From contig NZ_CAHJWJ010000009.1 of NCBI RefSeq assembly GCF_903642285.1, forward strand, positions 40,772 through 104,771: a stretch of 64,000 nt of DNA, read 5' to 3'. A model generated the notes under the pieces. The model had not been told where the DNA came from. It searched no databases and saw only the letters and a program-made list of their open reading frames with translations. Source of the stretch: Sphingomonas bacterium (lineage in GTDB: Bacteria > Pseudomonadota > Alphaproteobacteria > Sphingomonadales > Sphingomonadaceae). The translations under genes and the position numbers were made by a program. Every line of letters begins with the position of its first letter. The stretch's first letter is position 1. This document shows positions 7,948 to 16,359 of the stretch, piece after piece.

Positions 7948-9134
7948 CGCTTGAGCGCAGCGACGCCGGGGAGGTCGCGCCCCTCCATCCATTCCAGGAA
8001 CGCGCCCCCCGCGGTCGACACGAAGGTGAAATCTGCGGCGACCCCCGCCTGGTTCAGCGCAGCGACGGTATCGCCGCCGCCAGCGACCGACACCAGGCTG
8101 CCGTCCTGCGTCAGCGCGGCGGCCGTCCGCGCGAGGGCAACCGTCGCGGTATCGAACGGCGGCGTCTCGAACGCACCGAGTGGCCCGTTCCAAACCAGTG
8201 TCCGGCAATTCTTCAGAACGTCGGCCAGCGATTCGACCGCGGCGGGGCCGATATCCAGGATCATCTCGTCCGCCGCGACTTCATAGACGTTGACGATGCG
8301 CGTCGGGGGATCGGCCCTGAATTCCTTCGCGACCACCACGTCATAGGGCAGATGGACGGTGCAGCCGGCGCGGTCCGCGGTCGCCAATATGTCCTCCGCG
8401 GTCGCGGCGAGATCATGCTCGCACAGGCTCTTGCCGACATTTACCCCGCGCGCGGCAAGAAACGTGTTCGCCATTCCGCCGCCGATGATGAGGTGATCGA
8501 CCAACCCGACGAGATGTTCGAGCACCGCCAGTTTGCTCGACACCTTCGCGCCGCCGACGACGGCCGCAACGGGATGCGAAGGGTCGCCGAGCGCCTTCTC
8601 CAGCGCGTCCAGTTCCGCCTCCATCGCGCGGCCGGCGAAGGCGGGGAGCCGATGCGCCAGCCCTTCGGTCGATGCGTGCGCACGGTGGGCGGCGGAAAAG
8701 GCGTCGTTGACGTAGAGATCGCCGAGCGCGGCGAAGCGGTCGATCGTCGCCGGATCGTTGGTTTCCTCGCCCGCGAAGAAGCGCGTATTCTCCAGCACCG
8801 CGATATCGCCCGGTCGCAGCGTCGCGACCGCGTCGGCCGCGCCGTCCCAGTCGACGAAGCGCACCGGTCGGCCGAGCACGCGCGAATAGGGTGCGGTCAA
8901 GGGCGCAAGCGACATCGACGGATCGCGCTGCCCCTTCGGCCGGCCGAAATGCGCGAGGATCAGAACGATCGCACCGCGGTCGGCCAGTTCGCCGATCGTC
9001 GCCAGGGTGGCGCGCAGCCGCGTGTCGTCGGTTATGTGCCCATCCGCCATCGGCACGTTCAAATCCTCACGGACCAGCACGCGCCGGCCGCGGATCTCAC
9101 CCATATCGTCCAGTGTTCTGAAAGCCTTGGTCAT
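7944..9134 (-). CDS. pgk: Phosphoglycerate kinase
   Basis: Transfers phosphate from 1,3-bisphosphoglycerate to ADP. 396 residues, normal length. Visible landmarks: VLVREDLNVPMADG near the N-terminus, LAHFGRPKG, a VGGAKVSSKL stretch, GGGMANTF, and the C-terminal VSVAGGGDTVAAL nucleotide loop. Lies 108 bases downstream of gap on the same strand, so both are probably expressed together. Start ATG at 9134. Confidence 0.97.
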   Translation of the reverse strand: MTKAFRTLDDMGEIRGRRVLVREDLNVPMADGHITDDTRLRATLATIGELADRGAIVLILAHFGRPKGQRDPSMSLAPLTAPYSRVLGRPVRFVDWDGAADAVATLRPGDIAVLENTRFFAGEETNDPATIDRFAALGDLYVNDAFSAAHRAHASTEGLAHRLPAFAGRAMEAELDALEKALGDPSHPVAAVVGGAKVSSKLAVLEHLVGLVDHLIIGGGMANTFLAARGVNVGKSLCEHDLAATAEDILATADRAGCTVHLPYDVVVAKEFRADPPTRIVNVYEVAADEMILDIGPAAVESLADVLKNCRTLVWNGPLGAFETPPFDTATVALARTAAALTQDGSLVSVAGGGDTVAALNQAGVAADFTFVSTAGGAFLEWMEGRDLPGVAALKR

Positions 9135-9242
9135 GATAGCTCGATCCTGATCTCATCGTCGCAATCGAGACACCGTCCCTGCGGTCGTCAGGATACTCGA
9201 CTTCGCCCGAAGCGACGGTTGGTGTGCTGCGTCCACCGCCGC

Positions 9243-10253
9243 CTATAGAAACGCCGCCATCGCGGTCGCGGTGTCGACCATGCGGTTCGAGAAGCCCCAT
9301 TCATTGTCGTACCAGCTCAGCACACGGACAAGCTTGCCGTCGATCACCGCGGTTTCCAGGCTGTCCACCGTCGAGGATTGCGGCGTGTGCATCAGGTCGA
9401 TCGACACCAGCGGCTCGTCGGTATAGCCGAGAATACCCTTCAGCGGACCGTTTTCCGACGCCTCCTTCAGCACTGCGTTCACTTCCTCGCGTGTCGTGTC
9501 GCGCGACGGGGTGAAGGTCAGGTCGATCATGCTGACATCGGGCACCGGCACGCGAATCGCGGAACCGTCCAGCTTGCCCTTCAATTCGGGCAGCACCTCG
9601 GCGACCGCCCGGGCCGCGCCCGTCGTGGTCGGGATCATCGACATCCCCGCGGCGCGTGCGCGGCGCAGATCGGGGTGGATCTGGTCGAGAATCTTCTGAT
9701 CGTTGGTATAGGCGTGGACCGTCGTCATCAGCCCGCGCTCGATCCCGATCGTGTCGTTCAACACCTTGGCGACAGGCGCCAGGCAATTGGTCGTGCACGA
9801 CGCGTTGGATACGATATTGTGATCCGCGGTCAGCTTGTCGTGATTGACCCCGAACACGACCGTCAGGTCGACGCCCTTGCCCGGCGCGGAGATCAGCACC
9901 TTCTTCGCGCCTGCATCGATATGCTTCCGGCACGCGACATTGTCGGTGAAGAAGCCGGTGCATTCCAGGACGATATCGACGCCCAGTTCCCTGTGCGGCA
10001 GGTTCGCCGGATCGCGTTGCGCGGTGACGCGGATATGCTTGCCGTCGACGACCAGGTCCTCGCCCTCGGCATGGACGTCGCCGGGGTAGCGGCCATGTAT
10101 GCTGTCGCGGCTGAACAGCCAGGCATTCGACGTCGCATCCGCCAGATCGTTGATCGCGACCAGGTCGATCGTGCCGTCGCCGCGCTCCAGGATCGCGCGC
10201 GCGACCAGGCGGCCGATCCGACCAAAGCCGTTGATCGCAATCTTCACCGTCAT
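9243..10253 (-). CDS. gap: Glyceraldehyde-3-phosphate dehydrogenase, type I
   Basis: NAD-dependent oxidation of glyceraldehyde-3-phosphate. 336 residues from the ATG at 10253 (GGGG about 9 bases upstream; an in-frame GTG at 10259 would add two residues). Rossmann motif [13 protein letters not shown], catalytic [12 protein letters not shown], and C-terminal [12 protein letters not shown] are all present. First gene of the gap-pgk block and divergent from the zapA operon across 191 bases that must carry both promoters. Confidence 0.97.
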   Translation of the reverse strand: MTVKIAINGFGRIGRLVARAILERGDGTIDLVAINDLADATSNAWLFSRDSIHGRYPGDVHAEGEDLVVDGKHIRVTAQRDPANLPHRELGVDIVLECTGFFTDNVACRKHIDAGAKKVLISAPGKGVDLTVVFGVNHDKLTADHNIVSNASCTTNCLAPVAKVLNDTIGIERGLMTTVHAYTNDQKILDQIHPDLRRARAAGMSMIPTTTGAARAVAEVLPELKGKLDGSAIRVPVPDVSMIDLTFTPSRDTTREEVNAVLKEASENGPLKGILGYTDEPLVSIDLMHTPQSSTVDSLETAVIDGKLVRVLSWYDNEWGFSNRMVDTATAMAAFL

Positions 10254-10444
10254 CGTCACAACCCCACAATTATCTGATTACAGGCTGTTTCCTGCGGCGC
10301 AGCAGCGACCGTTCACCGTCCTGCGCACGCACATCCCGCCGCGAGTCGCTCGCGGTCGGGCCTGCCTTCGCGGCGCGGATCGCGCGTGTCAACCTGTCGC
10401 GATTGGCATGTTGCAGCGGACCGGTGCCATGCTATCGCGTGCCG

Positions 10445-10630
10445 ATGACGGATCAAACGAGTTCGGCCGCAGCGCGTATCGATGCGGCGATTGCAAGAAT
10501 CGAGGCGGCGATCGGCGCGCGCGCCGATGCATCGGATGCGCTTGCCCGGCGTCATGCGGCGCTGAAGGCACGCATGGCGGAGGCGGTCAGCGCGCTTGAC
10601 GACGTGATCGCACGCGGGGGCGCCGGCTGA
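10445..10630 (+). CDS. Small coiled-coil protein upstream of zapA (hypothetical)
   Basis: 61 residues, Ala/Arg-rich, with hydrophobic positions spaced as in a coiled coil throughout (IDAAIARIEAAIGARADASD). The frame is open upstream to 10403; I prefer the ATG at 10445. Its TGA overlaps the ATG of zapA by one base, so translation is coupled. It may act with ZapA at the division septum; that is inference from context only. Confidence 0.7.
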   Translation: MTDQTSSAAARIDAAIARIEAAIGARADASDALARRHAALKARMAEAVSALDDVIARGGAG

Positions 10631-10938
10631 TGTCCGAAGTGACACTGTCGATCGGCGGGCGGTCGCATATCGTCGGCTGCCGCGACGGCGAGGAGGACCG
10701 CGTCCGCACGCTCGGCGCGATGATCGACGAACGCTGGGGGCCGGCGCAGCGCGCGGCGGGGGGGCTGAACGGCGAACGCGCGATGCTGTTCGTCGCGCTG
10801 ATGCTGGCGGACGATCTCGACGAGGCACTGACCCGCCCGCCCGAGGGCGCGGCGGTCAGCGAGACGGCGCTGGCCCGGATCGCCGATCGTCTCGAAACGC
10901 TCGCGGCGACCCTTGAGCAAAGCCCGCCGACATCCTAA
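10630..10938 (+). CDS. zapA: Cell division protein ZapA
   Basis: 102 residues. Members bind and bundle FtsZ protofilaments. The N-terminal VTLSIGGRSHIVGCRDGEEDRVRTLG matches the ZapA fold, followed by a helical dimerisation region. Directly followed by the 6S RNA gene, an arrangement conserved in many proteobacteria. Confidence 0.88.
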   Translation: MSEVTLSIGGRSHIVGCRDGEEDRVRTLGAMIDERWGPAQRAAGGLNGERAMLFVALMLADDLDEALTRPPEGAAVSETALARIADRLETLAATLEQSPPTS

Positions 10939-10939
10939 G

Positions 10940-11108
10940 TCGGTGGCGGCGGGTTCTGCCCGGTACGAGCCTTTATTATCCCTGAGGCTATTCATCATCC
11001 ATAGGGGGCTGTCCCTGTTAGGACCCTGGTCCAAAGCATATGGTCCCCACCTGACGTACCGTGCGTCAGTGGATAACCCGGCACACGGCCATGGTGGGCC
11101 CGCCACCG
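10940..11108 (+). ncRNA. ssrS: 6S RNA
   Basis: Located between zapA and the 5-formyltetrahydrofolate cyclo-ligase gene, the classic 6S position. The ends pair: GGTGGCGGCGGG (10942-10953) with CCCGCCACC (11099-11107), enclosing a region compatible with the long, bulged rod and central open loop that mimics a melted promoter and binds housekeeping RNA polymerase. Boundaries are estimated from pairing. The hairpin at 11189-11203 further downstream may define the 3' end of the precursor. Confidence 0.8.
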
Positions 11109-11188
11109 CACGATGCGCATGTCGATAGCGGCGCTGTCGACAAGATGCGCCCGCACGATCGGACCCGGCGCGAGCCGAGCGTCGACGA

Positions 11189-11203
11189 CGCGGCTTTGCC
11201 GCG
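11189..11203. repeat. Triloop hairpin (family D), minus orientation
   Basis: CGCGGC-TTT-GCCGCG, a perfect 6-bp stem with a 3-base loop. Its complement, with TCGTCG following, matches the elements at 1844-1867 and 12087-12108. It ends 13 bases before the ATG of the 5-FCL gene. Confidence 0.6.
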
Positions 11204-11216
11204 GCGTGCTTCGCCG

Positions 11217-11765
11217 ATGACGGATAAGCGTACGCTCCGCGTGCAATTGCGCGCGCGCCGCGCCATGGCGATCGAGACGACGATCCCCGTCCCCTCCGCC
11301 TTCCGCGCACGCCTGTCACCCGGCCTAACCGTTGCCTCCTATATACCGATCCGCGGCGAAGCGGACCCGTCGCCGCTTGCGCGTGCGGCGGTTGAGGCGG
11401 GATGTGCGATCCTGCTGCCGCATGTCGTCGATCGTGCGACGCCGCTGCGGTTTCTGGCCTGGGATACCGAGGCTGCGCTCGCCGCCGGGCCGTTCGGGCT
11501 GCATCAGCCCGCCGCCGATGCCACCGAGCATGTGCCCGACATCGTCCTGACGCCGCTGGTCGGGTTCGACCGGCTGGGCAACCGGCTGGGCCAGGGTGCG
11601 GGGCATTACGACCGTGCGTTCGCCCGCCATCCCGGTGCATGGCGGGTCGGCGTCGCGCTGTCGGTGCAGGAAGTCGACGCGCTTGCCGTCGATCCCTGGG
11701 ACATGCCGCTCCACGCCGTCGCCACCGAGAAGGAATGGATCATGCTCGATAGGGTGCCGTCATGA
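11217..11765 (+). CDS. 5-formyltetrahydrofolate cyclo-ligase
   Basis: Converts 5-formyl-THF to 5,10-methenyl-THF with ATP (YgfA/FAU1 family). 182 residues from the ATG at 11217. The basic N-terminus KRTLRVQLRARR and the C-terminal LGNRLGQGAGHYDRAF are family signatures. The frame is open upstream into the 6S RNA, so a longer start is unlikely. Overlaps the DUF2842 gene by an ATGA junction. Confidence 0.9.
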   Translation: MTDKRTLRVQLRARRAMAIETTIPVPSAFRARLSPGLTVASYIPIRGEADPSPLARAAVEAGCAILLPHVVDRATPLRFLAWDTEAALAAGPFGLHQPAADATEHVPDIVLTPLVGFDRLGNRLGQGAGHYDRAFARHPGAWRVGVALSVQEVDALAVDPWDMPLHAVATEKEWIMLDRVPS

Positions 11766-11956
11766 CGCCGAGCTGGCGCAAACCCGCGGGTGCGCTTGCG
11801 ATCGTCGCGTTGATCGTCGTCTGGTGCGGGTTGGTGGTGAGCTTGTCGGGGATCGTTGGGGGGTGGCACTGGGTGTTGCAGGCGGTGTTCTATTTGGTCG
11901 CCGGGATCGTCTGGATTGCGCCGTTGAAGCCCGTGCTGCGGTGGATGGAGCGCTAG
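11762..11956 (+). CDS. DUF2842 domain small membrane protein
   Basis: 64 residues with two hydrophobic segments (about 10-30 and 36-55) and the DUF2842-like ending VWIAPLKPVLRWM. Function unknown; a common partner of the 5-FCL gene in alphaproteobacteria. ATG overlaps the preceding stop by 4 bases. Confidence 0.85.
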   Translation: MTPSWRKPAGALAIVALIVVWCGLVVSLSGIVGGWHWVLQAVFYLVAGIVWIAPLKPVLRWMER

Positions 11957-12179
11957 CGACGAGACGGGCTGGCGTGAGCCAGCGCGCATGTCGCAAGCTC
12001 GGCCAGCGCAGCGAAGCGTGCCACAGGGCGCAGCTTCGCTGCGTCTGACGGCGTGCGGGGAAGGTGAGGAGGTCTGCGAAGAGCGCCGCGGCGAAGCCGC
12101 GTCGTCGGACGGGCTGACGCCGCCGGCCGAGCTTGCGCGTCTCGTTAATAGCTTCGCTATTTACGTGCGCGCTACGCTT
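11957..12179. repeat. Hairpin-dense intergenic patch (family D elements)
   Basis: No gene is supported in these 223 bases. Several perfect short hairpins with 3-base loops are packed in: CGCAGC-TTC-GCTGCG (12029-12043), CGCGGC-GAA-GCCGCG (12087-12101, followed by TCGTCGG), AATAGC-TTC-GCTATT (12147-12161). Related sequence recurs at 1844-1919 and 11189-11203. They lie between the DUF2842 gene and the 3' end of tRNA-Asp. Confidence 0.65.
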
Positions 12180-12256
<77 letters not shown>

Positions 12257-12301
12257 TTGGAAAGCGTGAGGCGCGGCACCTATGCGAGGGTCGGTGGGCT
12301 G

Positions 12302-13546
12302 TCAACCGCGCGTTTCGTCCTCCTCGCCGCGCGGTCGCCTCCGCCCCCGCGACGGCTGGACCAGCGTGCCATGTTCGAACAGGAAGCCCGCGATGTCGGG
12401 CTTGCCCGCCGCCTGCAGGACGGTCTGCACGATGATGAGCAGCGGTACCGCGAGCAGCGCCCCCGCCGTTCCCCAGACCCAGCCCCAGAAACTGAGCGAG
12501 ATGAGGATCAGGAGCGGGCTGATCGTCAGCCGGTGGCCGACGACGAACGGCGTGATCGCATTCGCCTCCACCAGATGCAGCCCGTACATGATCGCCGGCG
12601 GCAACAGCGCGAGCCAGATGTCGTCGAACGTCATCAGTCCGCCGACCGCGAGCAGAAACGCCCCGACGATCGGCCCGAAATACGGCACATAGTTCAACAG
12701 CGCGACGATGCCGCCCCACATCGCCGGATACGGCATTCCCACCCAGTACAACGCGATACCGGTGATGCAGCCGAGGATGATGTTGATGAGCGTGATCGTG
12801 CCGAGATACGCCGACACGTCGTCGACGATGTCCTGGATCACCCGCGCGGTCGCCATCGCGCCGTCGAAGCTGGTGCGGCCGGTGATCGTCCGCCGGCGCA
12901 TCCGCGTCCACCCTGACAGGAAGAAGAACACGATCAGCACGCCGAACACGAATTGCACGATCACGGTCGGCGCGGACGTCGCGGCGAGTTCCAGAATCGA
13001 ACTGGGCGGCGCGACCGCGGCCGTCGGCGACGATCGGATCGGGGCCGACGCCACCGTGCGGATCGCGCGATTGAGATATTTCTCCAGGTGCGAATACAGA
13101 TCGAGCAGCGGTTTCAGATTGTCCTGAATCTGCCCGATCCGGTTCGGCAACAGGCGGAAGAATTCGGTCGCCGGCACCAGGATCGCCGCGATGGCGATGT
13201 TGGCGACGATGAGGAACGCCAGGATGCAGAATATCGCGGCAAGCGGCGACGGCACATGACGCCGCTCCAGCCATTCGAGGATCGGCACCATGGCAACCGA
13301 AATCACCAGCGCGATCGTCAGCGGCAGGAAGAACTCCGCCCCCGATTTCAGCGCGAAAGGCGTCGCCAGCAGCAAGCCGATCGCGGCGGTCAGAGTCAGC
13401 GCGGCGAGCAGCCGGTCGCGACGCATCGCGATCCGCGTCGCCTCCTCGGCGGCCATGCCCGCGGGCACGCCCAGGATGCTATCGCCGACCAGGGGATCGG
13501 TTTCCGCCGCGGGCGGCCTGCCCTCGAAATTGCCCAGATCAGCCAT
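12302..13546 (-). CDS. AI-2E transporter family (PerM-like) permease
   Basis: 414 residues, about seven to eight membrane spans with a soluble segment near residues 120-190. The C-terminal half has the family pattern (NYVPYFGPIVGAFLLAVGGL, FVVGHRLTISPLLILISL). Members have been linked to export of AI-2 or Na+/H+ exchange, so the substrate is uncertain. Divergent from glpK over 53 bases. Confidence 0.85.
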   Translation of the reverse strand: MADLGNFEGRPPAAETDPLVGDSILGVPAGMAAEEATRIAMRRDRLLAALTLTAAIGLLLATPFALKSGAEFFLPLTIALVISVAMVPILEWLERRHVPSPLAAIFCILAFLIVANIAIAAILVPATEFFRLLPNRIGQIQDNLKPLLDLYSHLEKYLNRAIRTVASAPIRSSPTAAVAPPSSILELAATSAPTVIVQFVFGVLIVFFFLSGWTRMRRRTITGRTSFDGAMATARVIQDIVDDVSAYLGTITLINIILGCITGIALYWVGMPYPAMWGGIVALLNYVPYFGPIVGAFLLAVGGLMTFDDIWLALLPPAIMYGLHLVEANAITPFVVGHRLTISPLLILISLSFWGWVWGTAGALLAVPLLIIVQTVLQAAGKPDIAGFLFEHGTLVQPSRGRRRPRGEEDETRG

Positions 13547-13599
13547 GGCCGCACCCTATCCGCATTTCCCGCCACGACAATCCCGGCTAGCATCGCCGG

Positions 13600-15063
13600 A
13601 TGAACCAATTCCTGCTGGTGATCGACGAAGGCACGACCTCGACGCGCGCCATGCTGTTCGACCGGGACGGCCGCTGCCACGCCAGCGAAGCCACCGAACT
13701 GACGCAATCTTATCCCCGCCCCGGCTGGGTCGAGCATGATGCGGCCGAAATCTGGCGCAAGACGCTGCGCGTCACCGCGGCGATGGTCGCGCAAGCGGGC
13801 GGCGCGGCGCGGATCGCGGCGATCGGCATCACCAACCAGCGCGAGACGGTCGTCTTCTGGGACCGCGAGACCGGCGAGCCGCTGGCTCCCGCCATCGTCT
13901 GGCAGGATCGCCGAACCGCGGACATCTGTGCGCGGCTTCGTGACGAGGGACATGAGGCGACGGTACAGGCGAAGACCGGGCTGCTGCTCGACCCGTATTT
14001 CTCCGGCTCGAAGATCGGCTGGGCGATGCGCGAATGGCCGCAACTGGCGGCGGCGGGCGATCGGCTTGCGGTGGGCACGATCGAGAGCTGGCTCGTCTGG
14101 AAATTGACCGGTGGCATCCACATCAGCGACGCGACCAACGCCAGCCGGACCACGCTGATGGCGATCGGCGGGGGCGGCTGGGACGACGAACTGATCGACC
14201 TGTTCGACGTGCCGCGCGGCGCGCTGCCCGAGATCGTCGATTGCGCCGGCCGCTTCGGCGAGACGACCGCGTTCGGCGCGGCGATCCCGATCTGTGGCCT
14301 TGCGGGCGACCAGCAGGCGGCGACGATCGGCCAGGCGTGCCTGACGCCGGGCGAAACCAAGGCGACGTTCGGCACCGGTGCGTTCGTGCTGACCCAGGCG
14401 GGCGCGAGCCCGCCCACCTCGCGCCACCGGCTGCTGTCGACGATCGCGTGGCAGCTGAAGGGCGAGCGCGCCTATGCGCTGGAAGGATCGGTGTTCGTCG
14501 CGGGCAGCCTCGTCAAATGGCTGCGCGATACGCTGGGGCTGATCGGCGACGTGCGCGAGACCGATGCGCTGGCCCGGTCGGTGTCGGACAATGGCGGCGT
14601 GTACCTCGTGCCCGCGCTCAGCGGCCTCGGCGCGCCGTGGTGGCGGCCGGATGCGCGCGCGGCGATCTCGGGCTTGAGCTTCGCGACCGGCAAGGCGCAT
14701 GTCGTCCGCGCCGCACTGGAGGCGATGGCGCACCAGGCGCACGACCTGAAGACCGCCTTCGCCGCGGACGGCCAGGACTGGCAGACGCTGCGCATCGACG
14801 GCGGCATGGTGGCGAACGACTGGATGGCGCAGGACCTGGCGGACATGCTCGGCGTGACGGTCGAGCGACCGGCCATGGCCGAGACGACGGCGTTAGGCGC
14901 AGCGATGCTGGCGGGGGTCGGCGTCGGGATGTTCGCCGACCTGACCGAGGCATCGGCGATGCGCGGCACGGTTGAGAACTTCACGCCCCAACTGGGCGCA
15001 GACGCGCGGCACACGCGACTGACGGGCTGGGCCGCAGCGGTCGGGGCCGCGGTCGGGGGTTAG
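13600..15063 (+). CDS. glpK: Glycerol kinase
   Basis: Phosphorylates glycerol to sn-glycerol-3-phosphate using ATP. 487 residues, typical FGGY length. Landmarks: VIDEGTTSTRAMLFD at the N-terminus, ITNQRETVVFWDRETGEP, IVWQDRRT, GLAGDQQAATIGQAC, GTGAFVLTQAG and IDGGMVANDW with EKA-type ATP site downstream. No glpF or glpD is adjacent, so it appears as a lone catabolic gene. No clear ribosome site precedes the ATG at 13600. Confidence 0.95.
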   Translation: MNQFLLVIDEGTTSTRAMLFDRDGRCHASEATELTQSYPRPGWVEHDAAEIWRKTLRVTAAMVAQAGGAARIAAIGITNQRETVVFWDRETGEPLAPAIVWQDRRTADICARLRDEGHEATVQAKTGLLLDPYFSGSKIGWAMREWPQLAAAGDRLAVGTIESWLVWKLTGGIHISDATNASRTTLMAIGGGGWDDELIDLFDVPRGALPEIVDCAGRFGETTAFGAAIPICGLAGDQQAATIGQACLTPGETKATFGTGAFVLTQAGASPPTSRHRLLSTIAWQLKGERAYALEGSVFVAGSLVKWLRDTLGLIGDVRETDALARSVSDNGGVYLVPALSGLGAPWWRPDARAAISGLSFATGKAHVVRAALEAMAHQAHDLKTAFAADGQDWQTLRIDGGMVANDWMAQDLADMLGVTVERPAMAETTALGAAMLAGVGVGMFADLTEASAMRGTVENFTPQLGADARHTRLTGWAAAVGAAVGG

Positions 15064-15107
15064 GCAGCCCCGTCCATTCCCGATAAGACCGCCTCCTACG
15101 CCGTGGC

Positions 15108-15413
15108 CTACCTCACCAAACTTGGGGGTGTCGGCGAGCCGCCGCCGTCGGTCGCCAACGATGCTGCTATCGACGACAGCAGCCCATGCGACCGCCAAAG
15201 CGACGTCGCGTCGCCATTCGCCTCCTCCGCCTGATCGAATTGCACGCTGACGGCTCGCTCGACGATGTCGACCGCCTCGCCCGTGCTCAACGTCGATGTC
15301 TCGCACAGTCCATGGATCAGGCTTTCGACCAGCAATAGCGCGGCAAGGCCATGGGGATCGCCGGAAGGTTGCAAACTGTTCCGCGTCGTCGGATCATTGT
15401 CATTCGTGGTCAT
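15108..15413 (-). CDS. Hypothetical protein, 101 residues
   Basis: From the ATG at 15413 the product has a polar start, a helical centre (LAALLLVESLIHGLCETS...AVDIVERAVSVQFDQAE) and a low-complexity Pro/Ser/Gly tail. Not recognised. Divergent from a Crp/Fnr regulator across 176 bases of unusually AT-rich sequence and convergent with glpK; a regulatory link to the regulator is plausible but unproven. Confidence 0.6.
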   Translation of the reverse strand: MTTNDNDPTTRNSLQPSGDPHGLAALLLVESLIHGLCETSTLSTGEAVDIVERAVSVQFDQAEEANGDATSLWRSHGLLSSIAASLATDGGGSPTPPSLVR

Positions 15414-15589
15414 AAAACGCCTCGTTGGCGGCAAGAGCGCGTATCCACGCTCAACTCGCGACGCCCGGGGAACCGGGTCGACAAACCTCCAATACCCCGT
15501 CCGATTTTCGACGACCACAATCTATAATAACAATGAACAATAAGATTTGTTATATTACGAGTTCGCCATCATCGGTAAAACCGTCGCGC

Positions 15590-16312
15590 ATGAGCAATCA
15601 GTTCGTCCAGAAATTGAGCGGCTTAGCCGAACTGAGCCCCAATGACGTGGCGGCGCTCGAAGCGGCCACGGCGCGGCCTCGACGATACGCTGCAAGGCAG
15701 GATCTGATACGGGAAGGCGACGAGCCCGGGCCGATGTTCGTGGTGCTGGAGGGATGGGTCTGCCGATACAAGATCCTGCCGACGGGAACGCGGCAGATCG
15801 TCGCGTTCCTGATGCCGGGCGACGCCTGCGACTTGCACATCAAGCTGCTGGCGGAAATGGATCACAGCATACAGACCATTACCGCCGCGCGCGTCGCCAC
15901 CATATCCCGGTCCGAGATCGATGCGCTGATGGACAACCATCCAAACATCGCACGTGCGATGTACATCGCCCAGCTGGTCGACGAAGGCGTCATGCGCGCC
16001 TGGATCGTCAGCATCGGCCGCCGCACCTCCCCCCAGCGCGTGGCGCATCTGATCTGCGAATTGTACCTGCGCGCGCACAATGTCGGCATGACGACGGGCG
16101 AGTCGTTCGATCTGCCGATATCCCAGATCATCCTCGCCGATGCGCTCGGCATGACCGCGGTCCATATCAATCGCGTGCTCAAGGAACTGCGGCTGGCGGG
16201 AGCGATGGCGGTGAACCGCGGCAGCGTCACGATATCGAATCCGGTCAGGCTCGTCCAAATCGCGGGTTTCGATGAGAATTATCTGCATCGGCGACTGCGT
16301 CGGTTGATTTGA
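15590..16312 (+). CDS. Crp/Fnr family transcriptional regulator
   Basis: 240 residues from the ATG at 15590. A cyclic-nucleotide-binding-type beta-roll (about 25-125) is followed by a long dimer helix and a C-terminal helix-turn-helix (ISQIILADALGMTAVHINRVLKEL). No N-terminal FNR-type cysteine cluster is visible, so it is probably not an iron-sulfur oxygen sensor; the ligand is unknown. An upstream in-frame ATG at 15533 would add 19 residues; the -10-like TATAAT at 15523-15528 argues for the later start. No convincing ribosome site is seen for either. Confidence 0.88.
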   Translation: MSNQFVQKLSGLAELSPNDVAALEAATARPRRYAARQDLIREGDEPGPMFVVLEGWVCRYKILPTGTRQIVAFLMPGDACDLHIKLLAEMDHSIQTITAARVATISRSEIDALMDNHPNIARAMYIAQLVDEGVMRAWIVSIGRRTSPQRVAHLICELYLRAHNVGMTTGESFDLPISQIILADALGMTAVHINRVLKELRLAGAMAVNRGSVTISNPVRLVQIAGFDENYLHRRLRRLI

Positions 16313-16359
16313 GTCGCACGGCGAGCGGGCGGTCCCGTGTCCGACCGGGGAGCGGTCGT

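Noticed and set aside
13547..13599. Glycerol-responsive operator before glpK
   Set aside because: No palindrome or known GlpR-like site can be recognised in the 53-base gap.
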